The notes: generated from the sequence alone by a model not told the origin. DNA of 62,500 nt from Paenibacillus protaetiae (GCF_004135365.1 NZ_CP035492.1:3682501-3745000); one strand, 5' to 3'; positions 44,527-55,115 are shown, numbered from the stretch's first letter. Program-made: numbers and translations.

Positions 44527-44712
44527 GTGGCAAAAACTTCGATGAAAGTGAAGCAACAACGTGCACCAAAATTCAAAGTGCGTGCTTATACACGCTGTGA
44601 ACGTTGTGGCCGTCCGCACTCAGTTTTGCAAAAGTTTAAAATTTGCCGGATTTGTTTCCGCGAATTAGCATATAAAGGCCAGATTCCTGGCGTCAAAAAA
44701 GCAAGCTGGTAA
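44527..44712 (+). CDS. rpsZ: Ribosomal protein S14, zinc form
   Basis: The short, 61-residue S14 has two CxxC pairs (C24/C27 and C40/C43) that hold zinc, unlike the long zinc-free paralogue made under zinc shortage in some Bacillales. The start is GTG at 44527 after GGGAGGTG. The position between rplE and rpsH is standard. Confidence 0.98.
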   Translation: MAKTSMKVKQQRAPKFKVRAYTRCERCGRPHSVLQKFKICRICFRELAYKGQIPGVKKASW

Positions 44713-44743
44713 TTAGCTTAGTTCGGGAAGGAGGTTAACAAGA

Positions 44744-45142
44744 ATGGTTATGTCTGATCCGATTGCAGATATGTTGACTCGCATCCGTAATGCGAATGTC
44801 GTTCGGCATGAGACAGTGGAAATGCCTGCTTCGAAAGTGAAGAAGCAAATCGCTGACATTCTGAAGCGTGAGGGCTTTATCCGCGATGCTGAATTTATCG
44901 AGGACAACAAACAAGGGATTATCCGTATTTTCCTGAAATACGGCCCGAACCAAGAACGCGTTATTACCGGTTTGAAACGTATTTCGAAACCAGGTCTTCG
45001 CGTTTACACAAAATCGACTGAAATCCCACGCGTATTGGGTGGTCTGGGTATTGCGATCATCTCTACGTCCAAAGGGATTATGACAGATAAAGAAGCGCGC
45101 CAAGTGAAATCCGGCGGCGAAGTTGTCTGCTACGTTTGGTAA
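44744..45142 (+). CDS. rpsH: Ribosomal protein S8
   Basis: S8 binds the central domain of 16S rRNA and represses the spc operon in E. coli. The 132-residue protein begins [17 protein letters not shown] and ends GGEVVCYVW, with the conserved [28 protein letters not shown] precedes 44744; a second ATG at 44750 is less well spaced. Confidence 0.98.
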   Translation: MVMSDPIADMLTRIRNANVVRHETVEMPASKVKKQIADILKREGFIRDAEFIEDNKQGIIRIFLKYGPNQERVITGLKRISKPGLRVYTKSTEIPRVLGGLGIAIISTSKGIMTDKEARQVKSGGEVVCYVW

Positions 45143-45172
45143 TAACAAGTCACAAAGATTGGAGGTGTAACA

Positions 45173-45715
45173 ATGTCCCGTATTGGCCGCAAACCGATTC
45201 AAGTACCTAACGGCGTTAACGTTAGCTTGGATAACGGCGTAATTACTGTAAAAGGACCTAAAGGCTCGCTGTCCCGCCCTGTTCATAAAGATATGAAAGT
45301 GAACATCGAAGCTGACACGATCGTCATTGAACGTCCGTCTGATAATAAACTGCATCGTTCTTTGCACGGCACAACTCGCAGCATCATCGCGAACATGGTT
45401 AATGGCGTAACTGAAGGTTACTCCAAAAGCCTGGAGCTTGTTGGCGTAGGTTACCGTGCAAACAAAGCCGGCGACAAAGTTGTTCTGAACGTTGGCTACT
45501 CGCACCCTGTGGAGATTGTTCCCGATCAAGGTATCGAGTTTGAAGTTCCAGCTGTAACGAAAATTATCGTAAAAGGCATCGACAAAGAACTTGTCGGCGC
45601 TACGGCTGCTAAAATCCGTTCTGTACGCGAACCAGAGCCTTACAAAGGCAAAGGTATCAAATACGAAGGCGAACGCATTATTCGCAAAGAAGGTAAAGCT
45701 GGTAAGAAGAAATAA
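45173..45715 (+). CDS. rplF: Ribosomal protein L6
   Basis: L6 lies near the factor-binding site of the 50S. The 180-residue protein begins [17 protein letters not shown] and has the two repeated domains, the second with [21 protein letters not shown] near the end (shown in part). GGAGGTG is upstream. It follows rpsH by 30 nt. Confidence 0.98.
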   Translation: MSRIGRKPIQVPNGVNVSLDNGVITVKGPKGSLSRPVHKDMKVNIEADTIVIERPSDNKLHRSLHGTTRSIIANMVNGVTEGYSKSLELVGVGYRANKAGDKVVLNVGYSHPVEIVPDQGIEFEVPAVTKIIVKGIDKELVGATAAKIRSVREPEPYKGKGIKYEGERIIRKEGKAGKKK

Positions 45716-45778
45716 GCAGCTCGTTAAAGCTGCTTAATCTCACGGCTTGATCTACTCAGGAAAGGAGTGTACCTGGCG

Positions 45779-46147
45779 ATGATTACAAAAGGCGATAAAA
45801 ACAAGGCACGTCTGAAAAGACACCTTCGTGTTCGTAAAAAAATCAACGGTTCGGCAGCACGTCCGCGTCTGTCCGTATTCCGTTCTTCCAAGCATATCTA
45901 TGCACAACTGATCGATGACGTTCAAGGCGTAACGCTTGCATCCGCTTCGACAGCAGACAAGGAATTGGCTGCTCAAATCGGCAACGGCGGCAACGTGGAG
46001 TCGGCTCGTAAAGTAGGTCAGCTGATTGCTGAACGTGCAAAAGCAAAAGGCGTAACTGAGGTCGTATTCGACCGCGGCGGTTACTTGTATCACGGCAGAA
46101 TTCAGGCGCTTGCTGACGCAGCTCGCGAAGCTGGCCTCGAATTCTAA
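45779..46147 (+). CDS. rplR: Ribosomal protein L18
   Basis: L18 binds 5S rRNA together with L5. The 122-residue protein begins [19 protein letters not shown] and ends with [23 protein letters not shown] 45779 is the family start although the ribosome site AAAGGAG is rather far; an in-frame GTG at 45767 would add four residues. Confidence 0.97.
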   Translation: MITKGDKNKARLKRHLRVRKKINGSAARPRLSVFRSSKHIYAQLIDDVQGVTLASASTADKELAAQIGNGGNVESARKVGQLIAERAKAKGVTEVVFDRGGYLYHGRIQALADAAREAGLEF

Positions 46148-46176
46148 TCATTTTTCAAAAAGGGAGGTAAAATGAC

Positions 46177-46674
46177 TTGCGTATAGATCCGAATACGTTA
46201 GAACTGACTGAAAAAGTAGTTCACATCAACCGTGTCGCAAAAGTTGTAAAAGGCGGTCGCCGTTTCAGCTTTAGCGCACTTGTAGTTGTCGGTGACGGCA
46301 ATGGCCACGTCGGCGCAGGGATCGGTAAAGCGGGCGAAGTACCTGATGCAATTCGCAAAGGTATCGAAGACGCTAAGAAAAACCTGATCCAAGTTCCTCT
46401 CGTTGGAACAACGATTCCTCACCTTGTACTGGGACATTTCGGCGCTGGCGAAGTTCTTCTGAAACCAGCTTCCAAAGGTACCGGTGTTATCGCCGGCGGT
46501 CCGGTTCGTGCCGTTCTTGAACTTGCTGGTGTAGGTGACATCTTGACGAAATCGCTTGGTTCTTCCAACTCCATGAACATGGTAAACGCAACGCTGGAAG
46601 GTCTTTCCCGCCTGAAACGCGCGGAGGATGTTGCTAAACTGCGTGGAAAAACCGTCGAAGAGCTTTTAGGTTAA
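46177..46674 (+). CDS. rpsE: Ribosomal protein S5
   Basis: S5 lies at the mRNA entry channel and affects decoding accuracy. The 165-residue protein has [21 protein letters not shown]-type sequence near 20 (the spectinomycin-site loop) and [21 protein letters not shown] near 107 (each in part). The start is TTG at 46177, 8 nt after AGGGAGGT. An ATG at 46172 in another frame reads only four codons before a stop that overlaps rpsE. Confidence 0.97.
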   Translation: MRIDPNTLELTEKVVHINRVAKVVKGGRRFSFSALVVVGDGNGHVGAGIGKAGEVPDAIRKGIEDAKKNLIQVPLVGTTIPHLVLGHFGAGEVLLKPASKGTGVIAGGPVRAVLELAGVGDILTKSLGSSNSMNMVNATLEGLSRLKRAEDVAKLRGKTVEELLG

Positions 46675-46687
46675 GGAGGGGTATACG

Positions 46688-46867
46688 ATGGCAAAATTGC
46701 AAATCACCCTCGTCCGCAGTCTGATTGGCCGTAACGAAAAGCAACGTGCAACTGTAAAGTCGCTCGGTTTGACTAAAATTCGTCAATCGGTTGTTCATGA
46801 GGACAGCCCGGCCATTCGCGGCATGATTAACGCAGTTAACCACATGGTTAAAGTCGAAGAAGTGTAA
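46688..46867 (+). CDS. rpmD: Ribosomal protein L30
   Basis: A 59-residue 50S protein beginning [19 protein letters not shown], with the conserved [20 protein letters not shown] and an end at VEEV. AAGGAGGG lies upstream. It follows rpsE by 13 nt. It is short enough to be missed by length filters. Confidence 0.98.
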   Translation: MAKLQITLVRSLIGRNEKQRATVKSLGLTKIRQSVVHEDSPAIRGMINAVNHMVKVEEV

Positions 46868-46906
46868 CATAGATCGAACAGAAATCATTAAGGAGGTGCA
46901 CGAACG

Positions 46907-47347
46907 ATGAAATTGCATGAGCTCGCTCCAGCACCGGGTTCCAAAAAGGAACGTAACCGCGTTGGACGTGGTATCGGTTCCGGCAACGGTAAAACTGCGG
47001 GACGCGGTCACAAAGGTCAAAATGCTCGTTCCGGCGGTGGTGTTCGTCCAGGCTTTGAAGGCGGTCAAAACCCTCTTTACCGTCGTGTTCCAAAGCGTGG
47101 ATTTAACAACCGTTTCCGTACGGAATATGCCGTTGTGAACATTGAGGATCTTAACAACTTTGCAGCAGGCACCGAAGTCACACCAGAAGTTCTTCTTGAA
47201 CAAGGCATTGTCAAAAATGCTCTGGACGGCATCAAGATTTTGGGTAACGGCGAAATCAAGGTACAGCTGACTGTAAAAGCGAATAAGTTCTCTCAATCTG
47301 CGGTAGAGAAAATCCAGGCTGCCGGCGGTAAAACCGAGGTGATCTAA
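46907..47347 (+). CDS. rplO: Ribosomal protein L15
   Basis: L15 is a late-assembly 50S protein. The 146-residue product begins [20 protein letters not shown] and has the basic glycine-rich arm [22 protein letters not shown] (in part). AAGGAGGTG precedes the ATG. The stop codon abuts the secY start directly. Confidence 0.98.
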   Translation: MKLHELAPAPGSKKERNRVGRGIGSGNGKTAGRGHKGQNARSGGGVRPGFEGGQNPLYRRVPKRGFNNRFRTEYAVVNIEDLNNFAAGTEVTPEVLLEQGIVKNALDGIKILGNGEIKVQLTVKANKFSQSAVEKIQAAGGKTEVI

Positions 47348-48649
47348 TTGTTCAAAACCGTGTCAAACATTTGGAAAGTGTCGGATTTGAGAAATCGAAT
47401 CTTGTTCACCCTTTTCATTCTTTTGATTTATCGCATCGGCTCCTTCATACCGGTTCCGGGCGTAGATAAAGACGTATTTAAGCAAGTTGACCAAGCTGGA
47501 ACAGACCTGTTTGGTTTGCTGAACACGTTCTCCGGCGGTGCGCTGTTCCATTTTTCCATCTTCGCACTAGGAATTACGCCTTACATTACAGCTTCGATCA
47601 TCGTACAGTTGTTGTCGATGGATGTAATTCCGCGTTTCGCTCAATGGGCGAAAGAGGGCGAGATCGGTAAAAAGAAACTCGCGCAAATTACGAGATATGG
47701 CACGGTTATCCTTGGTTTGGTTCAAGGCTTTGCTACAGCGATCGGTTTCAATCGTCAGTATAACTACGATATGGTTCCGGGAGCTGGCTTCGGAGACTAC
47801 TTGCTCATCGCCATCATTTTGACGGCAGGCGTTGCCTTCATGATGTGGCTTGGCGAGCAGATTACGGAGCGCGGTATCGGCAACGGGATCTCGATCCTGA
47901 TCTTTGCCGGTATTACCGCAAGCTTGCCTGGCCATATTCGTACGCTTTACCAAGATCAGTTTGTCGGCAAATCCGACCAGCTGTTCTGGAATATCGGCAA
48001 AATGGCTTTGATCGTGATCGCGGTCATTTTCATCTTTGTTGGTGTTATCTTTGTTCAACAAGGCATCCGGAAAATTCCGGTTCAATACGCCAAACGCGTA
48101 GTGGGTCGGAAAATGTACGGTGGTCAATCGACACATATCCCGATGAAAGTGAATGGCGCAGGCGTTATTCCTGTTATCTTCGCTGTATCGCTGCTTATGT
48201 TCCCGATTACGATCGCACAATTCTGGGCTGGACATGATTGGGCGAACTGGATTATCAACAACCTGTACTACGACAAGCCACTTGGCATGGTATTGTACGT
48301 GCTGCTGATTATCGGTTTCACCTTCTTCTATACCTTCGTTCAAATTAATCCGGTTCAAATGGCCGATCAAATGAAAAAGAATGGCGGATATATCCCGGGC
48401 ATTCGCCCTGGTAAACCGACTTCTAATTATCTGACGCGTGTCATGTCGCGTATTACGCTTGCAGGCGCGCTATTCTTGGCGGTTATCTCCATCCTGCCGG
48501 TTCTGTTCGGTGCGGTGGCTGGTTTGCCAAGAACGGTTATGCTGGGCGGCACTTCGCTTCTGATTATCGTCGGTGTAGCACTCGACACGATGAAACAAAT
48601 CGAGAGCCAATTGATCAAACGCCATTACAAAGGGTTTATCAATAAATAA
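47348..48649 (+). CDS. secY: SecY, protein translocase channel
   Basis: SecY is the ten-helix pore of the Sec translocon, working with SecE (encoded at 20755). The 433-residue protein shows the typical FIPVPGVD after helix 1, [14 protein letters not shown] in helix 2, [12 protein letters not shown] near 175, and QGGYIPG-type sequence ([12 protein letters not shown]) in the C-terminal loop. The start is TTG immediately after the rplO stop, with GAGGTGAT 5 nt upstream. Confidence 0.98.
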   Translation: MFKTVSNIWKVSDLRNRILFTLFILLIYRIGSFIPVPGVDKDVFKQVDQAGTDLFGLLNTFSGGALFHFSIFALGITPYITASIIVQLLSMDVIPRFAQWAKEGEIGKKKLAQITRYGTVILGLVQGFATAIGFNRQYNYDMVPGAGFGDYLLIAIILTAGVAFMMWLGEQITERGIGNGISILIFAGITASLPGHIRTLYQDQFVGKSDQLFWNIGKMALIVIAVIFIFVGVIFVQQGIRKIPVQYAKRVVGRKMYGGQSTHIPMKVNGAGVIPVIFAVSLLMFPITIAQFWAGHDWANWIINNLYYDKPLGMVLYVLLIIGFTFFYTFVQINPVQMADQMKKNGGYIPGIRPGKPTSNYLTRVMSRITLAGALFLAVISILPVLFGAVAGLPRTVMLGGTSLLIIVGVALDTMKQIESQLIKRHYKGFINK

Positions 48650-48716
48650 CAATAGGTTCTGACCGGGTTGCCGCTCTCGTCCGAAGGCTGGTGCGGGGCC
48701 CGCCCGAGCCTATTGT
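48649..48716 (+). repeat. Inverted repeat filling the secY-adk spacer
   Basis: ACAATAGG (48649-48656) pairs exactly with CCTATTGT (48709-48716); TTC/GAG continues the helix inward, and CGGG/CCCG can pair further in. It starts at the last base of the secY stop codon and has no T run. Confidence 0.65.
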
Positions 48717-48738
48717 GCTTAAAGCGAGGAACATGCCA

Positions 48739-49389
48739 ATGAACATTTTATTCATGGGTCCTCCGGGAGCCGGTAAAGGTACGCAAGCCGAGCGAATCGT
48801 CGATACTTTCGGCGTGCCGCATATTTCGACTGGCGATGCATTCCGCCTTGCGATGAAGCAAGGAACACCGCTCGGTCTCAAAGCGAAAGAGTATGTCGAT
48901 CAAGGGCTGCTTGTACCTGATGAGATCACGAACGGCATTGTTAAAGAACGCCTTGAACAGGAAGATTGCAACAAAGGTTTCTTGCTTGACGGTTTCCCTC
49001 GCACGCTGCAGCAAGCCGAAGCGCTTGACGGTATGCTGAAGGAACTTGGCCGCAGCATCGACCATGTGATCAACCTGAAAGTAGACCGCAGCTTGCTGCT
49101 TGCCAGACTAACTGGAAGACGCATCTGCAAATCTTGCGGTTCAACGTACCATGTGCTGTTCAATCCGCCAAAGCAGGAAGGCGTATGCGATAAATGCGGC
49201 GGTGAATTGTATCAGCGTTCGGATGATACGGAAGAGAAAGTCGGAACACGCCTCGACGAATATATTTCGAAGACGGCTCCGCTTTTGAACTACTACAGCG
49301 AGAAAGGTCTTCTCCGCGAAGTCGATGGCGAGAAGGAAATCGATACGGTAACAGCCGATATTGAGTCCTACTTGCGTGGTTCATTGTAA
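48739..49389 (+). CDS. adk: Adenylate kinase, zinc-lid form
   Basis: Adk interconverts ATP + AMP and 2 ADP. The 216-residue protein has the P-loop GPPGAGKGT at 7-15, DGFPRT near 84, LTGRRIC near 124, and a LID with four cysteines (CKSC and CDKC, about 130-153) that bind structural zinc, the Gram-positive long form. ATG 48739 begins [13 protein letters not shown] 48733 is possible. Overlaps map by one base. Confidence 0.97.
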   Translation: MNILFMGPPGAGKGTQAERIVDTFGVPHISTGDAFRLAMKQGTPLGLKAKEYVDQGLLVPDEITNGIVKERLEQEDCNKGFLLDGFPRTLQQAEALDGMLKELGRSIDHVINLKVDRSLLLARLTGRRICKSCGSTYHVLFNPPKQEGVCDKCGGELYQRSDDTEEKVGTRLDEYISKTAPLLNYYSEKGLLREVDGEKEIDTVTADIESYLRGSL

Positions 49390-50147
49390 TGATCGTTTGC
49401 AAATCCGAATCGGAGCTGCGACATATGAGGGAAGCCGGCCGAATCGTTGCGGATACGCACCGCATAATGGCGCAAGCGGTGAAGCCGGGCATTACGACGG
49501 CTGAGCTTGATGAAATTGCCGAAGCGTATATTCGCAGCCAAGGCGCCGTTCCATCCTTCAAAGGTTACAATGGTTTTCCTGCCAGCATTTGCGCTTCTGT
49601 TAACGACGAGCTGGTTCATGGTTTCCCGGGATCTCGCAAGCTGAACGAAGGCGATATTATCAGCATCGATATCGGCGCCCAATACGAAGGCTACCACGGA
49701 GATTCCGCATGGACCTACGCGGTTGGCTCGGTATCCGGTGAGGTTAGACGGCTGCTGGAAGTATCGGAGCAATCGCTTTATGCGGGCCTTGCGCTCATAA
49801 GGCCGGATGTTCGGCTGTCTACCGTATCGCATGAGATTCAGCGCGTTGTCGAAGCGGCGGGTTTCTCCATCGTACGGGAGTTTGTAGGACACGGAATTGG
49901 TAAAGACCTTCATGAGGAGCCGCAAATTCCGAACTACGGATTGCCAAACCAAGGACCGTTGCTGAAGCCTGGAATGGTTCTTTGCATCGAGCCGATGGTC
50001 AATATCGGCGAGCGGTATGTCCGCACGCTCGAGGACAATTGGACGGTCGTCACGGAGGATAGTTCCTGGTGCGCTCATTTTGAGCACACAGTAGCTGTAA
50101 CGGAGAACGGTTTTGAAATTTTGACAGCATTGCCGGTTGAGGTGTAG
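49389..50147 (+). CDS. map: Methionine aminopeptidase, type I
   Basis: Map removes N-terminal methionine from new proteins. The 252-residue protein has the metal ligands in order: D in [14 protein letters not shown] (two aspartates), H in [15 protein letters not shown] in CIEPM, and E in [11 protein letters not shown]; the substrate histidine is in ELVHGFP. The start ATG overlaps the adk stop by one base. Standard spc-operon position. Confidence 0.97.
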   Translation: MIVCKSESELRHMREAGRIVADTHRIMAQAVKPGITTAELDEIAEAYIRSQGAVPSFKGYNGFPASICASVNDELVHGFPGSRKLNEGDIISIDIGAQYEGYHGDSAWTYAVGSVSGEVRRLLEVSEQSLYAGLALIRPDVRLSTVSHEIQRVVEAAGFSIVREFVGHGIGKDLHEEPQIPNYGLPNQGPLLKPGMVLCIEPMVNIGERYVRTLEDNWTVVTEDSSWCAHFEHTVAVTENGFEILTALPVEV

Positions 50148-50152
50148 ATTCT

Positions 50153-50434
50153 ATGGAGATACGTCCGCAGATCGGTCAAATCGTCAAAGTGCTTCGGGGT
50201 AAAGAAGAGGAAAGCCTGGCTGTCATTATCCGCATTGAGGATGAGCGGTTCGTATGGATCGCCGACGGGCATAAGCGCCGCTTTGACCGCCCGAAGAAAA
50301 AGAACGTTCTGCATCTTGAGTTGCAGGAGACCGTCAGCAGCGAAGTTGTAAACAGCATAAACGAAACAGGCCGGGTAACCAATGCCAAGTTGCGTTATGC
50401 TATTCAGAAGTTTGCGTATGCGAAAGGAGATTGA
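50153..50434 (+). CDS. KOW-domain RNA-binding protein (L14e-like)
   Basis: The 93-residue protein resembles the small KOW/L14e-like RNA-binding protein found between map and infA in Bacillales. The KOW-like start [21 protein letters not shown] and the basic [13 protein letters not shown] are consistent with RNA binding. Its function is not established. It lies 5 nt after map and 2 nt before infA. ATG 50153 has a weak ribosome site (GAGGTG), suggesting coupling to map. Confidence 0.88.
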   Translation: MEIRPQIGQIVKVLRGKEEESLAVIIRIEDERFVWIADGHKRRFDRPKKKNVLHLELQETVSSEVVNSINETGRVTNAKLRYAIQKFAYAKGD

Positions 50435-50436
50435 CT

Positions 50437-50652
50437 GTGGCTAAAGAAGACGTCATTGAGGTCGAAGGCACGGTGCTAGAGCCATTGCCGAATGCCATGT
50501 TCAAGGTGGAACTGGAGAACGGTCATCAGATCCTCGCACACGTTTCCGGTAAACTCAGAATGCATTTTATCCGTATTCTGACTGGAGACAAAGTGGTCGT
50601 ACAGTTATCGCCTTATGATTTATCAAGAGGGCGCATCACCTATCGGAAGTAG
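50437..50652 (+). CDS. infA: Translation initiation factor IF-1
   Basis: IF-1 blocks the A site during initiation. The 71-residue OB-fold protein reads [18 protein letters not shown] at the start and ends SRGRITYRK-like ([11 protein letters not shown]). GTG 50437 is chosen over TTG 50431 because it yields the family N terminus and lies about 8 nt from AAAGGAG. Confidence 0.97.
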   Translation: MAKEDVIEVEGTVLEPLPNAMFKVELENGHQILAHVSGKLRMHFIRILTGDKVVVQLSPYDLSRGRITYRK

Positions 50653-50658
50653 GCTTAG

Positions 50659-50805
<147 letters not shown>

Positions 50806-50820
50806 GGAGGTAAACCATAT

Positions 50821-51189
50821 ATGGCACGTATAGCTGGTGTTGACTTGCCGCGTGACAAACGCGTCGAAATCGCCCTGACGTACATTTTCGGGATCGGCAA
50901 AACGACTTCCCAAAAAATCCTGAGCACAACTGGGATTAACGCTGACACTCGTGTTCGCGATTTGACGGAAGACGAAGTAAGCCGTTTGCGCGAAACGATC
51001 GACAAAACCGTTAAAGTGGAAGGCGACCTGCGTCGTGAAATTTCCCTTAACATCAAACGTCTGATCGAGATCGGATGCTACCGTGGTGTTCGCCATCGTC
51101 GTGGTCTGCCGGTTCGCGGACAACGCACGAAAACGAATGCTCGTACTCGGAAAGGTCCTCGTCGGACTGTAGCGAATAAGAAAAAATAA
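50821..51189 (+). CDS. rpsM: Ribosomal protein S13
   Basis: S13 is in the 30S head, contacting P-site tRNA and the 50S. The 122-residue protein begins [20 protein letters not shown] and has the basic tail [26 protein letters not shown] lies upstream. Follows rpmJ by 15 nt. Confidence 0.98.
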   Translation: MARIAGVDLPRDKRVEIALTYIFGIGKTTSQKILSTTGINADTRVRDLTEDEVSRLRETIDKTVKVEGDLRREISLNIKRLIEIGCYRGVRHRRGLPVRGQRTKTNARTRKGPRRTVANKKK

Positions 51190-51208
51190 GAAGGGAGGAT
51201 AACTGATT

Positions 51209-51604
51209 ATGGCTAAACCTAAAAAAGTCGTACGTACGAAACGCCGCGACCGTAAAAATATTGAATCGGGCGTAGCTCATATCCGCTCGACTTTCAATAA
51301 CACGATCGTTACGATCACGGATCCGCATGGCAATGCGATTTCTTGGGCAAGCTCCGGCAACCTTGGTTTCAAAGGTTCCCGTAAAAGCACGCCTTATGCT
51401 GCTCAAATGGCAGCTGAATCCGCAGCTAAAGCAGCTATGGAACATGGCATGAAAGCCGTTGAAGTTATGGTTAAAGGCCCAGGCGCTGGTCGTGAAGCGG
51501 CAATCCGCTCGCTGCAAGCAGCAGGTCTGGAAGTTAACCTGATTAAAGACGTAACGCCAATTCCTCACAACGGATGCCGTCCGCCGAAACGTCGTCGCGT
51601 ATAA
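51209..51604 (+). CDS. rpsK: Ribosomal protein S11
   Basis: S11 forms part of the 30S platform by the mRNA exit. The 131-residue protein has [19 protein letters not shown] near 29 and the C-terminal [27 protein letters not shown] is upstream. A 124-nt spacer before rpoA follows. Confidence 0.98.
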   Translation: MAKPKKVVRTKRRDRKNIESGVAHIRSTFNNTIVTITDPHGNAISWASSGNLGFKGSRKSTPYAAQMAAESAAKAAMEHGMKAVEVMVKGPGAGREAAIRSLQAAGLEVNLIKDVTPIPHNGCRPPKRRRV

Positions 51605-51728
51605 CCTAGCTTCTGTGGTATCAAATTAATGCAACTTGTGAATAATGGTTGTGAAGGTTTGGCATACTACAAGTTTAGACTAGATTACGGTACGGTAACG
51701 GAGCGACGTTTGAAGGAGGGTACTATTA

Positions 51729-52673
51729 GTGATTGAGATCGAAAAGCCGAAAATCGAGACCGTAGAATTGAACGAAGAAGGAACATACGGACGTTTCGTT
51801 GTAGAACCGTTGGAACGCGGATATGGCACAACGCTCGGAAACTCGCTTCGTCGCATTCTGTTGTCGTCTCTGCCGGGCGCGGCAGTGACATCTGTACAGA
51901 TCGATGGAGTTCTTCATGAGTTCTCTACGGTTCCGGGAGTGATCGAGGACGTAACAGAGATCATTCTTAACCTGAAAGGCCTCTCGTTGAAAATCCATTC
52001 CGATGAAGAAAAGGTGCTGGAAATTGACGCGGAGGGCGAAGGGAACGTTACGGCGGGCGATATTCGAGCCGACAGCGATGTCGAGATTTTAAGCCCTGAT
52101 CTTCACATCGCAACCTTGGCCTCCGGCGCGCGGCTCCATATGCGGGTTTTCGCCAATCGTGGTCGCGGTTACGTGCAAGCGGACCGCAACAAGAAAGAAG
52201 ACCAGCCGATTGGTGTTATTCCTGTAGATTCGATTTACACGCCAATTACACGTGTCAACTATAGCGTTGAAAATACCCGTGTGGGTCAAGTGACCAACTA
52301 CGACAAGCTGACGCTTGAAGTATGGACAGACGGCAGTATTAGACCGGAAGAGGCTGTAAGCCTCGGCGCTAAAATTTTGACCGAGCATTTGGACCTGTTC
52401 GTTGGATTGACCGATGAAGCCAAAGACGCGGAAATTATGGTCGAGAAGGAAGAAGATAAGAAAGAGAAAGTTCTGGAGATGACAATCGAAGAACTGGATC
52501 TTTCCGTACGTTCTTACAACTGTTTGAAACGTGCAGGCATCAACACTGTGCAAGAGCTGATTACGAAATCCGAAGAGGACATGATGAAGGTCCGCAACCT
52601 GGGCCGCAAATCGCTCGAGGAAGTGCAAGAGAAACTCGAAGAACTGGGCCTCGGCCTTCGGACGGAAGAGTAA
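51729..52673 (+). CDS. rpoA: RpoA, RNA polymerase alpha subunit
   Basis: Alpha dimerises to nucleate polymerase assembly. The 314-residue protein has the N-terminal domain with [20 protein letters not shown] near 23 and a C-terminal domain with the helix-hairpin-helix [19 protein letters not shown] near 250 that contacts UP elements and activators. The start is GTG at 51729 after GAAGGAGGG. A promoter in the 124-nt spacer could not be established. Confidence 0.98.
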   Translation: MIEIEKPKIETVELNEEGTYGRFVVEPLERGYGTTLGNSLRRILLSSLPGAAVTSVQIDGVLHEFSTVPGVIEDVTEIILNLKGLSLKIHSDEEKVLEIDAEGEGNVTAGDIRADSDVEILSPDLHIATLASGARLHMRVFANRGRGYVQADRNKKEDQPIGVIPVDSIYTPITRVNYSVENTRVGQVTNYDKLTLEVWTDGSIRPEEAVSLGAKILTEHLDLFVGLTDEAKDAEIMVEKEEDKKEKVLEMTIEELDLSVRSYNCLKRAGINTVQELITKSEEDMMKVRNLGRKSLEEVQEKLEELGLGLRTEE

Positions 52674-52715
52674 AGAGCTTGCAAGTTAGACTTGGGCAAG
52701 GGAGGGGAAATATAG

Positions 52716-53081
52716 ATGGCATACTCTAAATTGGGCCGTGACGCAAGTGCACGTAAAGCATTGTTCCGTGACCTCGTTACTGACCTGTTCCTTTATGAAC
52801 GCATTCAAACGACTGAAGCGAAAGCGAAAGAAGTTCGTTCGATCGCTGAAAAGCTGATCACGAAAGCGAAGAAAGGCGATCTGGCTGCTCGTCGCCAAGT
52901 TGCTGCTTACGTTCGTCGTGAAAGCGTAGATGGAGAGCAAGACGCAATCCAAAAGCTGTTCTCCGAGCTGGCCACCCGTTACTCGGAACGTGCGGGCGGA
53001 TACACGCGGATTTTGAAGCTGGGACCCCGCCGTGGCGATTCTGCGCCAATGGTATATCTGGAACTGGTTGACCGCGCGTAA
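52716..53081 (+). CDS. rplQ: Ribosomal protein L17
   Basis: L17 lies near the tunnel exit. The 121-residue protein begins [20 protein letters not shown] and ends [27 protein letters not shown] precedes the ATG. It is the last gene of the S10-spc-alpha run and is followed at once by a terminator. Confidence 0.98.
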   Translation: MAYSKLGRDASARKALFRDLVTDLFLYERIQTTEAKAKEVRSIAEKLITKAKKGDLAARRQVAAYVRRESVDGEQDAIQKLFSELATRYSERAGGYTRILKLGPRRGDSAPMVYLELVDRA

Positions 53082-53086
53082 TTGAG

Positions 53087-53117
53087 AAAGGGTGGCCCTT
53101 GAGGCCACCTTTTTTTA
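53087..53117 (+). terminator. Terminator after rplQ
   Basis: GGTGGCC/GGCCACC with a CTTGA loop, extended by A-T pairs and followed by seven T. It ends the long ribosomal protein operon. Confidence 0.93.
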
Positions 53118-53170
53118 TTCAAGCGAATGCGATGCTGGGAGAGTTCTTTTAGTGAAAGGTTTGGTTTGCC

Positions 53171-53926
53171 ATGCGCAACATCTGTATGAAAGTAAGTTAT
53201 GACGGCTCCGGCTATAACGGTTTTCAGTCGCAGCCCGACGGTAACACGGTCCAGGATAAGATCGAGAAAGCGCTCCTTATGCTTACGGGAGAGGAGATTC
53301 TTATTATCGGTTCCGGCAGAACGGATGCAGGCGTACATGCGAGGGGACAGATGTTCAACTTTCATACAGCTTCTGCGATACCGATCGAAAGATGGCCGGT
53401 TGCGATTAATTCCCGTTTGCCGGACGATATTGTTATTCTGGAAGCGTATGAGGTTCCGGAAAACTTTCATGCGAGGCGATCCGCTAAACGGAAAACCTAT
53501 CGCTACACCATTGACACCGGCAAATACCCGGATGTGTTTGGGCGGCAATACCGGTTTCACCATTACCGGCCGCTGGATGTCGCTGCGATGCGTCAAGCCA
53601 TCGTTCATTTGATTGGAACTCATGATTATACGTCCTTTACTTCTACGCGTTCTACGAAACCTAGCCATGTCCGGACGATCTACGAGGCTTACATCGAAGA
53701 AGAAGGTCCGTTTGTCCATGTTTACGTAACAGGCAACGGCTTCTTGTACAACATGGTGCGGATCATCGTAGGAACTTTAATAAAGGTTGGGATTGGCGCC
53801 ATACCGCCGGAGCGTTTTCCGGCGATATTGCAAGCATGCGATCGTTCCAAAGCCGGACCGACGGCGATTCCGCAAGGGCTGATGCTGTGGGATGTCCATT
53901 ATGCTGAGATAAAGCCTGGATCGTAA
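53171..53926 (+). CDS. truA: TruA, tRNA pseudouridine(38-40) synthase
   Basis: TruA makes pseudouridine at positions 38-40 of tRNA anticodon arms. The 251-residue protein has KVSYDGSGYNGFQSQP at the start, the catalytic aspartate in GSGRTDAGVHARGQ near 53-66, and the conserved GNGFLYNMVRIIVGTL near 190. The ribosome site is weak (AAAGGTT). It lies 53 nt after the rplQ terminator; no promoter is obvious. Confidence 0.96.
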   Translation: MRNICMKVSYDGSGYNGFQSQPDGNTVQDKIEKALLMLTGEEILIIGSGRTDAGVHARGQMFNFHTASAIPIERWPVAINSRLPDDIVILEAYEVPENFHARRSAKRKTYRYTIDTGKYPDVFGRQYRFHHYRPLDVAAMRQAIVHLIGTHDYTSFTSTRSTKPSHVRTIYEAYIEEEGPFVHVYVTGNGFLYNMVRIIVGTLIKVGIGAIPPERFPAILQACDRSKAGPTAIPQGLMLWDVHYAEIKPGS

Positions 53927-53978
53927 GGGGAGTCAGCCTCCAATATGGTTTAAAAGATTGGAAATACGCCAAATTCGC

Positions 53979-54007
53979 TTGCACATGCCTAATCTTTATA
54001 GTAGAAT
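53979..54007 (+). promoter_or_regulatory. Promoter of rplM-rpsI
   Basis: TTGCAC (53979-53984) and TAGAAT (54002-54007) are 17 bp apart. Transcription would begin near 54014, right at the L13 leader hairpin. Confidence 0.72.
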
Positions 54008-54017
54008 ATAACTTGTG

Positions 54018-54056
54018 CTTTCTTAGTGGCTCTCCCACAGCCCCGACTAAGAATAC
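54018..54056 (+). ncRNA. L13 leader hairpin
   Basis: TTCTTAGT-GGCT pairs with AGCC-CCG-ACTAAGAA (around 54020-54054), at the very 5' end of the rplM mRNA. An L13-leader RNA family is known at this spot in Bacillales and is thought to bind L13 or S9; assignment here rests on position and shape. Confidence 0.65.
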
Positions 54057-54158
54057 ACCACCAAATGTAATATCAAAGCAACATCTAACTGAACGAAATA
54101 AGTTGAGAATTTAATGACATAAACGTTTAGAAACGTGAACATTGAAGGAGGACCATCC

Positions 54159-54596
54159 ATGCGTACGACCTTTATGGCTAAGACGAATGAAGTTGATCGC
54201 AAATGGCATGTAATCGATGCTACTGGCAAAACTCTTGGTCGTCTGGCTAGCGAAGCTGCAAGCCTGATCCGTGGCAAGCACAAACCTGAATTTACTCCAC
54301 ATGTGGATTGCGGCGATTTCGTCATCGTAATCAATGCAGAGAAAATTCACCTGACTGGTAAAAAACTGACGGACAAAATGTACTACCGTCACTCCTTGCA
54401 TCCAGGCGGTCTGAAAGTAACTCCAGCTCAAGAAATGATTCAGAACAAACCTGAACGTGTTATCGAGCTGGCTGTACATGGCATGTTGCCTAAAAACCGT
54501 CTCGGTGACAAAATGAAGCTTAAACTGAAAGTATACGCTGGTTCGGAGCATCCACACCAAGCACAAAACCCTGAAGTTTACGAACTTCGCGGCTAA
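54159..54596 (+). CDS. rplM: Ribosomal protein L13
   Basis: L13 is an early 50S assembly protein. The 145-residue product begins [20 protein letters not shown] and has [22 protein letters not shown] (in part) and the conserved [11 protein letters not shown] near 113. The ATG at 54159 follows GAAGGAGG. It is 20 nt before rpsI. Confidence 0.98.
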   Translation: MRTTFMAKTNEVDRKWHVIDATGKTLGRLASEAASLIRGKHKPEFTPHVDCGDFVIVINAEKIHLTGKKLTDKMYYRHSLHPGGLKVTPAQEMIQNKPERVIELAVHGMLPKNRLGDKMKLKLKVYAGSEHPHQAQNPEVYELRG

Positions 54597-54616
54597 TAAA
54601 AGAGGAGGACAGTTTC

Positions 54617-55009
54617 ATGGCTCAAGTACAATACTATGGAACCGGTCGTCGTAAACACTCTGTTGCACGCGTACGTCTTGTGCCGGGTGAAGGACGAATC
54701 ATCGTTAACAAACGCGACCTGAATGAATATTTTGGTCTGGAGACGCTTAAGCTGATTGTTAAACAACCGCTGGCTCTTACAGAAACTCTTAACAACTACG
54801 ACGTTATCGTAATCGCTAACGGCGGTGGCATGTCCGGTCAAGCCGGCGCTATCCGTCACGGGATCTCCCGTGCGCTTCTGAAAGCTGACCCTGAATTCCG
54901 TCCAGCTCTGAAACGTGCAGGCTTCCTGACTCGCGACCCACGCATGAAAGAACGTAAAAAATACGGTCTCAAAGCTGCACGTCGCGCTCCACAGTTCTCG
55001 AAACGTTAA
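54617..55009 (+). CDS. rpsI: Ribosomal protein S9
   Basis: S9 reaches the P-site tRNA with its C-terminal tail, seen here as [17 protein letters not shown]. The 130-residue protein begins [28 protein letters not shown] precedes the ATG. Standard rplM-rpsI pair. Confidence 0.98.
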   Translation: MAQVQYYGTGRRKHSVARVRLVPGEGRIIVNKRDLNEYFGLETLKLIVKQPLALTETLNNYDVIVIANGGGMSGQAGAIRHGISRALLKADPEFRPALKRAGFLTRDPRMKERKKYGLKAARRAPQFSKR

Positions 55010-55022
55010 GACAAGATTATAC

Positions 55023-55060
55023 AAGAAGGCATTTCCGGTTTCCGGAGATGCCTTCTTTTT
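55023..55060 (+). terminator. Terminator after rpsI
   Basis: AAGAAGGCAT-T-TCCGG pairs with CCGGA-G-ATGCCTTCTT around a TTT loop, followed by TTTTTG. A strong intrinsic terminator. Confidence 0.95.
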
Positions 55061-55115
55061 GTTTTCCGTAAAAGCTTGCCGATGCTTATATGTTCAAAAG
55101 ACCTCCAGAAGCGGC

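Noticed and set aside
51605-51728. Promoter in the rpsK-rpoA spacer
   Set aside because: TTGTGA and CATACT occur but their spacing is 21 bp or 8 bp, so neither pair works.
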